NCBI GenBank assembly: GCA_963281155.1 | Contig: CAUJLY010000006.1 | Location: forward strand, 9,362,001 to 9,426,000 | Reading direction: 5' to 3' | DNA length: 64,000 nucleotides | Origin: Rhabditophanes sp. KR3021 | Lineage: Eukaryota > Nematoda > Chromadorea > Rhabditida > Alloionematidae | Part shown: positions 59,189-64,000 of the stretch, piece by piece | How the letters are laid out: every line of letters starts with the position of its first letter | How positions within the stretch are numbered: position 1 is the first letter of the stretch | Made by a program: the position numbers and the translations under genes | Notes under the pieces: generated by a model | What the model saw: the letters and a program-made list of their open reading frames with translations, nothing else | What the model was told of the DNA's origin: nothing | The model's database searches: none

Positions 59189-60115
59189 TTGCTTCAAAAA
59201 AATTTAAAATTTACATTGTGAAAAGTGTATTATTTCCAAAAATAAGTAGCAAACTTTTTAATTTCCATAGATCTAAAATATCCTCAACTTCCATTCCACT
59301 TTTCGATTTGGAAACATATCACAAAAGTATAACAAATTTAAATAAGCTTGCAAAAATATTACACACCAACATCGCTTTTATCTATATCCTTTAGTTATGA
59401 AATAGAATTTTTATAACAACAAAAAAGTCTCTCAGTTACATTTTCTATTATTGTGAAATGATTGCTTTAATATTTCTTTTTTTATTGTCATTTTACACAC
59501 CAACATGATATGTAATATGGCCACAAATATAGATATATCGGAGATATTTATTTTGGCGCAAATATTTAACTTCTTGATAAAGTAATATTAGGCACTGATG
59601 CAATCTCATATTATTGTATCCAAAAAATGAATATATATAACAAATGTAGCTCTCAAGTAATTATACCACACGCTTTCTACAAACAATATTGTATCAATTT
59701 ATCCAAATATAGTCAAATTTAACTCTGTCCAGATGAAAGACAAGAAATCTTTAATATTCGAAGCAGTCTTTTTTTTCAAATCGTTTATAATATATTTTAT
59801 AATCTAAGTAATAGCTTTTCTTTTAGTTCATATATTATATTTTTGAAATAATAAACTTTTTATTCATATAAATAATACTTATTACTTTGCGTATCAAAAA
59901 TTAAATTATACTTATATTACATTTATATTATGTGTCGGTAGAAGTGAAGGAGAGTAAACTACCACCTACACATATTATCAAAATAATTCTCACGAAAGAA
60001 AGGGCTTAAGTTTGTTGAGCTGAACAATTATTATATTTGATTGTAATAATATGGATGATGCATCTCTGTAATTTTTGAATTGGAATGTTGATAAAAATGA
60101 GTTAAATAAAATATT
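59189..60115. other. Convergent 3' flanks
   Basis: AT-rich, up to nearly pure A/T near 59770-59930. No coding or RNA feature seen. Confidence 0.5.
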
Positions 60116-61966
60116 TTAAAGAACCGCTGCGGCTGAGTCAAATGATTGGCCATTTTGTAGGATCAGATCATTTGAGGTTGCAGTTCTTGGAGATACAGGT
60201 GGTTCACTACTACTCGACAGAGAACGTGACGTTTTTCTAATTAACATTTGTACATAGTTGCGAAGACGGTTTGTGAATGCGATGAAGACAAATGCATTGA
60301 CACTTGCAGAAAACATTGAAAGCATGTTACTGATGTGGGATTGGATGTAGTCACGTCTGCAAAAGGTTATTAATACATAAAAGATAGTTTAAACAACCTT
60401 GTTGGACATTTCCCTTCATAAATCAATTGCCACTTTCTACAAACATTATAAATTTGCAAGGAATGAAAAATAAGATAAAGTATAATCATCAAGACAATCG
60501 AAACAGTAGCCCTAAATTCTTGTTTCTGCCTTATAGCTTGAGCCTGTCTTCTAATTATCGTTAATGGTTGATGGGTTCTGAAGTGGGTATGATTGGTCAA
60601 CAACTTTATTAATACCTTTGAAACATCAAAACCTACCTTTGATTTATTTGTTTGTATGTTTTGCCATCTATGTTAAGTTGATTGTAGGCGAAGTGTTTGC
60701 TGCGTATAATTTCCCATAATGTTAACATACTGAAGATTGACATGGCCAAGAAGGGGAGAAGATTGGCTAGAAAGGGGTCGAGGATGGAATGGTAGATGAC
60801 ACGGTAGGGTGTTAGAAGTTCGGTTGTCTCGGGGTTTCTGATGATTTTGAAAACAGGTTCCCATTTTACTCTCAATTCCCACATGAATACTGGTAAACGA
60901 AACAATATAGTTAGGGAAAACATTACAATTAGTGTTTTGGCTGCACGAGAGGCCGTGTCTTTGTATCTTGAAACAACTGGCTTGGAAATCTAAAGAATGC
61001 TCATTTAAAATAATTACTTTATCATCTCCTTCAAATTACCTTCCAATATCGGTGAGCAGATAAAGTAGCAATAGTCCAGGCATGCATAACATTAATCAAC
61101 AATTCAATCCTTGGCATCAAATACTTCAAAAACTTCCTCTCAAACATACAAAATTGATAAAACATATGATTTTCTGTGTGATGATTATCACAAAATTGCG
61201 GCAACAACAAAGCTCCCGATGTAACCAACAATTGACAATGATCCAAAACAAGCAATGCCTTCAAGTAAACAAAAACTCCTGAAGTTATCTTGGGTGGACT
61301 GTATAAACATATCTTAAACATAAACAATTGTAATTATTGTTTTGGTGAAGTCAATTTTTATTGTGTGCCTTGTTTTTATAAACAATTTTTCATAATATTA
61401 TTTTGACCTTACATTAAAGCGACAAATCATTATTTTTATGATATCAAGTGTCTTGTTCAAGATGCTTTTATATTATATAAATACATTCCGTATTAATGAT
61501 GACGGTTATCGTAATAAGTCTTTTCCTTTAGTCAATTAAATTTTTAAACTACTTTTATTATCACTAAAACTTGAAGAACTTATATGTATTTTGAATGAGT
61601 GCGAAAGTCGTGAGAAAGCAAGTAAATTATGTGCTTGATATAAAAAAATAAAAGACAAGAGTGTTGTATTTTTCGAGGAAAGGAATGCACTACCTTTACG
61701 TCATTAATGTCATCAGCAAAGAGTGATGATGATATTGTGGGATAACAAACCCAAAAATTTATCTTTACGAACAAATATTTCTAATTGAATCAATTCCATG
61801 CACTTACCAAAGCTGAAGTATTAAAAAATAGACCCAAAATAGTGAGTGGCGTTAAGACATATAAATTAATATTAGATAATTGAAAATACAACTCATGATC
61901 ATGAACTTTAGGTTCGTGATAGCATGCTGTCGTATATTCAGACAAACTTTTTATTGTAGCTGACAT
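60116..61966 (-). CDS. Rhodopsin-like GPCR, FMRFamide-peptide-receptor type
   Basis: Seven-helix receptor, probably for a neuropeptide. Five exons, 61808-61966, 61040-61312, 60637-60989, 60398-60577 and 60116-60356, give 401 residues; junction phases are 0, 0, 2, 2. Intron 1 is about 0.5 kb, the others 41-59 nt. Seen: extracellular N-terminus with 40 residues, TM1 (NLYVLTPLTILGLFFN), TM2 (FVYLKALLVLDHC), TM3 (ELLINVMHAWTIATLSAHRYWKV with HRYW in place of DRY), TM4 (TLIVMFSLTILFRLPVFM), a long second loop, TM5 (FLANLLPFLAMSIFSMLTLWEI), TM6 (TVSIVLMIILYLIFHS), and TM7 (MLSMFSASVNAFVFIAFTNRLRNYV, NAFVF in place of NPxxY), then a Ser-rich tail. The FLPFLAMSIFSM stretch resembles nematode FRPR/DMSR receptors; the ligand is not predictable. 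The ATG at 61966 is the first possible start. Confidence 0.83.
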
Positions 61967-64000
61967 TGTTCTGTTTTAAAAACTGAACGGTTGGGCGTCT
62001 TCGCAGTATTCATGTGAAAAGTAGATTCTTTGACAATTGAGGCAGAATAATAAAACAAAGTTTAGCTTAAATTTCGAAGTAGTATGTGTGTATTTGGGTG
62101 GTTGTTATCTTAAAAAATTAAAAAAACGATATATATAGAGAACAATTAGTTAGTTTAAAAGATTTGGTAGTTCAAAAAAATTATAACCATTTGATATGTA
62201 TATATTTTTTGAGGCTTATTTTTTTTGGTGTGCGAAACTGAATTTCGAATTATATGGGAGTGAACGGTTACCGCGAGTTTGTTTTAAAAAAATAATAAGG
62301 TAGTAAGGAATTAAGAATTAGGTTCTTCGAAACTATACACATTTCACTAAATATATGCCTCTTGTTGAAAGTTTCAAGTAATATTAAATTCCTCAAGCAT
62401 ATGTGTATATATCTTAATAGCCAAAAAATATTATATAGTAATACGTAGGAATCTTTACATCATTATATCTCTTGCGATAAACAATTTTCGATGTATACAT
62501 AATGGATAAAGAATCAAAAAGTAAATCCTTAACAATTGGTATTAAAAGGGAGAATAATAGTCCTTGAAATACAAAATGATGCCAAATCTATGAAGGGATA
62601 GTTAGCACTTTGTATAGCTAAATATATTTATTTATGTTGTATTATATGAATTTTTATTGTCATTATTGACATATGTCTTTAACATCATATTATACATATA
62701 TTTAAAAGATATATGAAAATAGTAAGAGAATATTTATATGTAATTGATAAGTAACAATGATATATTAAGAATATAATATATGATATATATTTGACTTATT
62801 TATACGTATTAAGATGATCATCTTTCAAAACAAAGTAAATTGATCAACAAGAAAAAGTTGTTGAGCGGGTGGTTGTCAAGAAAAAGTGACAATATCTTGA
62901 AGTATTTTGTATATTTATCATGGGTGGCGAGAAGTACATTAATATTGTATCTAGTATGTAATGTATATGGTCATTGCCATAATAAAAAACATATATTCTG
63001 CCTCACTAAAGTGTAATAAAATATAATATACTAACATATAATAAAGTGTATAATGAGGCTTGAAAGGGTACAAAAGCGACAAAGGTTTGAATTATTTTTG
63101 TGTAACATCGCCTTGACTCATTCTTGAATAAAGGATATTATAAAATGGTAATCAAATTGTTGGTAAAAGAATAAAAATTATTATTAAAGACATACCAGAA
63201 ACATTGGTGAGATAATTGGATTGAAGCAGCTTTCACTTGTAGAATAAAACAATTTTTGGAATTGTTTAAATTGCATCAAATGAATTCGAAAATAAATGGT
63301 ACTAATGATTGGAATTAGGATGGGGTTTAAAGTAGGAGTAAATGATTATTTAGCTATAAGTTTATGGCGAAAGTTAGTTAATGTAATTATTTATGAAATA
63401 ATAATTATATGTATTAAGAAAGTGACAAACAACTTTTAATGATGTGTGAAATTCTTGACACCATTAATTTGATAAAAAGAGATTGTAGCCAAGTGTGGGC
63501 GATTACTTCGAGAGAGAGGTAACTCCATCTACAAAAAAATAATGGAATGATTATCGATATCAATTACACTAAATGTGAGTGCAAATAAAAATAGGATACA
63601 ATAATTTTTTAATATCGCATGTTCGAGACCTAAATATGTTGATATTGTATAATATATCTTTTGTTTGAAGCAATTGATATATCAAACATGCGCACCACCA
63701 CAATTTTGACATAACTGAAAAGCTATATCATCCCCACTCACTGACTTCAAATACCGACAGGCTAGTGATCTCCAAACAATACTTGTAAACAAAAAATAGA
63801 AAACAATGAAGCTGGCATAACAGTGGTAAAGTTAACAATCAACAAACAAATAGCCCTAATCAAATAAAATATGGCTATATATTAATACTTTGCTTGAACA
63901 GTATCGAGGCAGAAATTAATTGTGATAATGTCATTTGGATTTGGAAAGAACATTTAAATTTTATTCATATAAAAATAAATAATGTAAAAGTTTGATTTGT
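61967..64000. other. Upstream flank of the GPCR gene, no gene seen
   Basis: About 2 kb of AT-rich sequence with stops in all frames, including a very AT-rich part at 62580-62830. No open frame with coding character, repeat or RNA gene recognised before the window ends. Confidence 0.55.

Noticed and set aside
63600..63660. tRNA-like GTTCGAGACC stretch
   Set aside because: No matching acceptor stem, D arm or anticodon arm could be formed around it.

Overview
This 64 kb window is nuclear DNA from a nematode. It is AT-rich, and the genes are split by many very short GT-AG introns (34-60 nt) with TTTNAG-like acceptors, some placed a few bases before the start ATG as in spliced-leader trans-splicing. 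The gene content fits: a hedgehog-related Wart-domain protein, ShKT-domain secreted proteins, a TAB-1/BSX homeodomain protein and a GPI-type acetylcholinesterase. The many intronless or intron-poor genes are compatible with a clade IV-type nematode, but I cannot name the species. There are no bacterial, phage or CRISPR features and no recognisable rRNA or tRNA. All gene models are manual splices from open frames and splice signals, without transcript support.

Layout. 1.5-2.1 kb: small type I membrane protein (+). 3.2-6.8 kb: Golgi-type coiled-coil membrane protein (-) whose large intron holds a forkhead gene (+). 8.2-10.2 kb: CNOT2 of the CCR4-NOT complex (+) with a long Gln/Asn/Tyr-rich tail. 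10.7-11.7 kb: EGF-repeat membrane protein (-) with an apparent frameshift. 12.9-14.4 kb: TIA-1/TIAR RNA-binding protein (-). 15.3-16.0 kb: secreted Reeler-domain protein (-). 18.2-19.5 kb: two-ShKT-domain secreted protein (+). 19.7-20.7 kb: UBXN6 without a PUB domain (-). 21.1-22.7 kb: katanin p60-like AAA ATPase (+). 23.7-24.4 kb: secretory cyclophilin (+). 25.8-26.9 kb: five-exon orphan with in-frame removable exons and a 44-residue tandem repeat (-). 27-31 kb: mostly gene-poor with repeats. 31.1-31.9 kb: BSX/TAB-1 homeobox gene (+). 32.6-33.5 kb: GM2-activator-like ML protein (-). 34.9-36.1 kb: NADP isocitrate dehydrogenase (-). 39.4-40.1 kb: Wart-domain protein (+). 40.6-41.2 kb: possible PEX11-like gene (+). 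42.4-49.7 kb: run of membrane and secretory-pathway genes: GLUT-type sugar transporter, PGAP2-like, orphan multi-TM protein (all +), nucleotide-diphospho-sugar transferase and LHFPL tetraspan (both -). 50.6-52.1 kb: intronless RSBN1/DPY-21 JmjC protein (-). 52.1-57.2 kb: gene-poor, with a G-poor plus strand from about 55.7 kb. 57.2-59.2 kb: GPI-type acetylcholinesterase (+). 60.1-62.0 kb: peptide-type GPCR (-).

The genes form no single pathway or operon. Themes are gene regulation (forkhead, BSX, CNOT2, TIAR, RSBN1) and the secretory or surface system (cyclophilin, PGAP2, AChE, GM2A-like, Wart, ShKT, Reeler, EGF). I found no convincing new multi-gene system. The most unusual loci are the orphan with all-phase-2 introns and internal repeat (25.8-26.9 kb), the nested forkhead gene, UBXN6 lacking PUB, the CNOT2 tail, and the frameshifted EGF gene.
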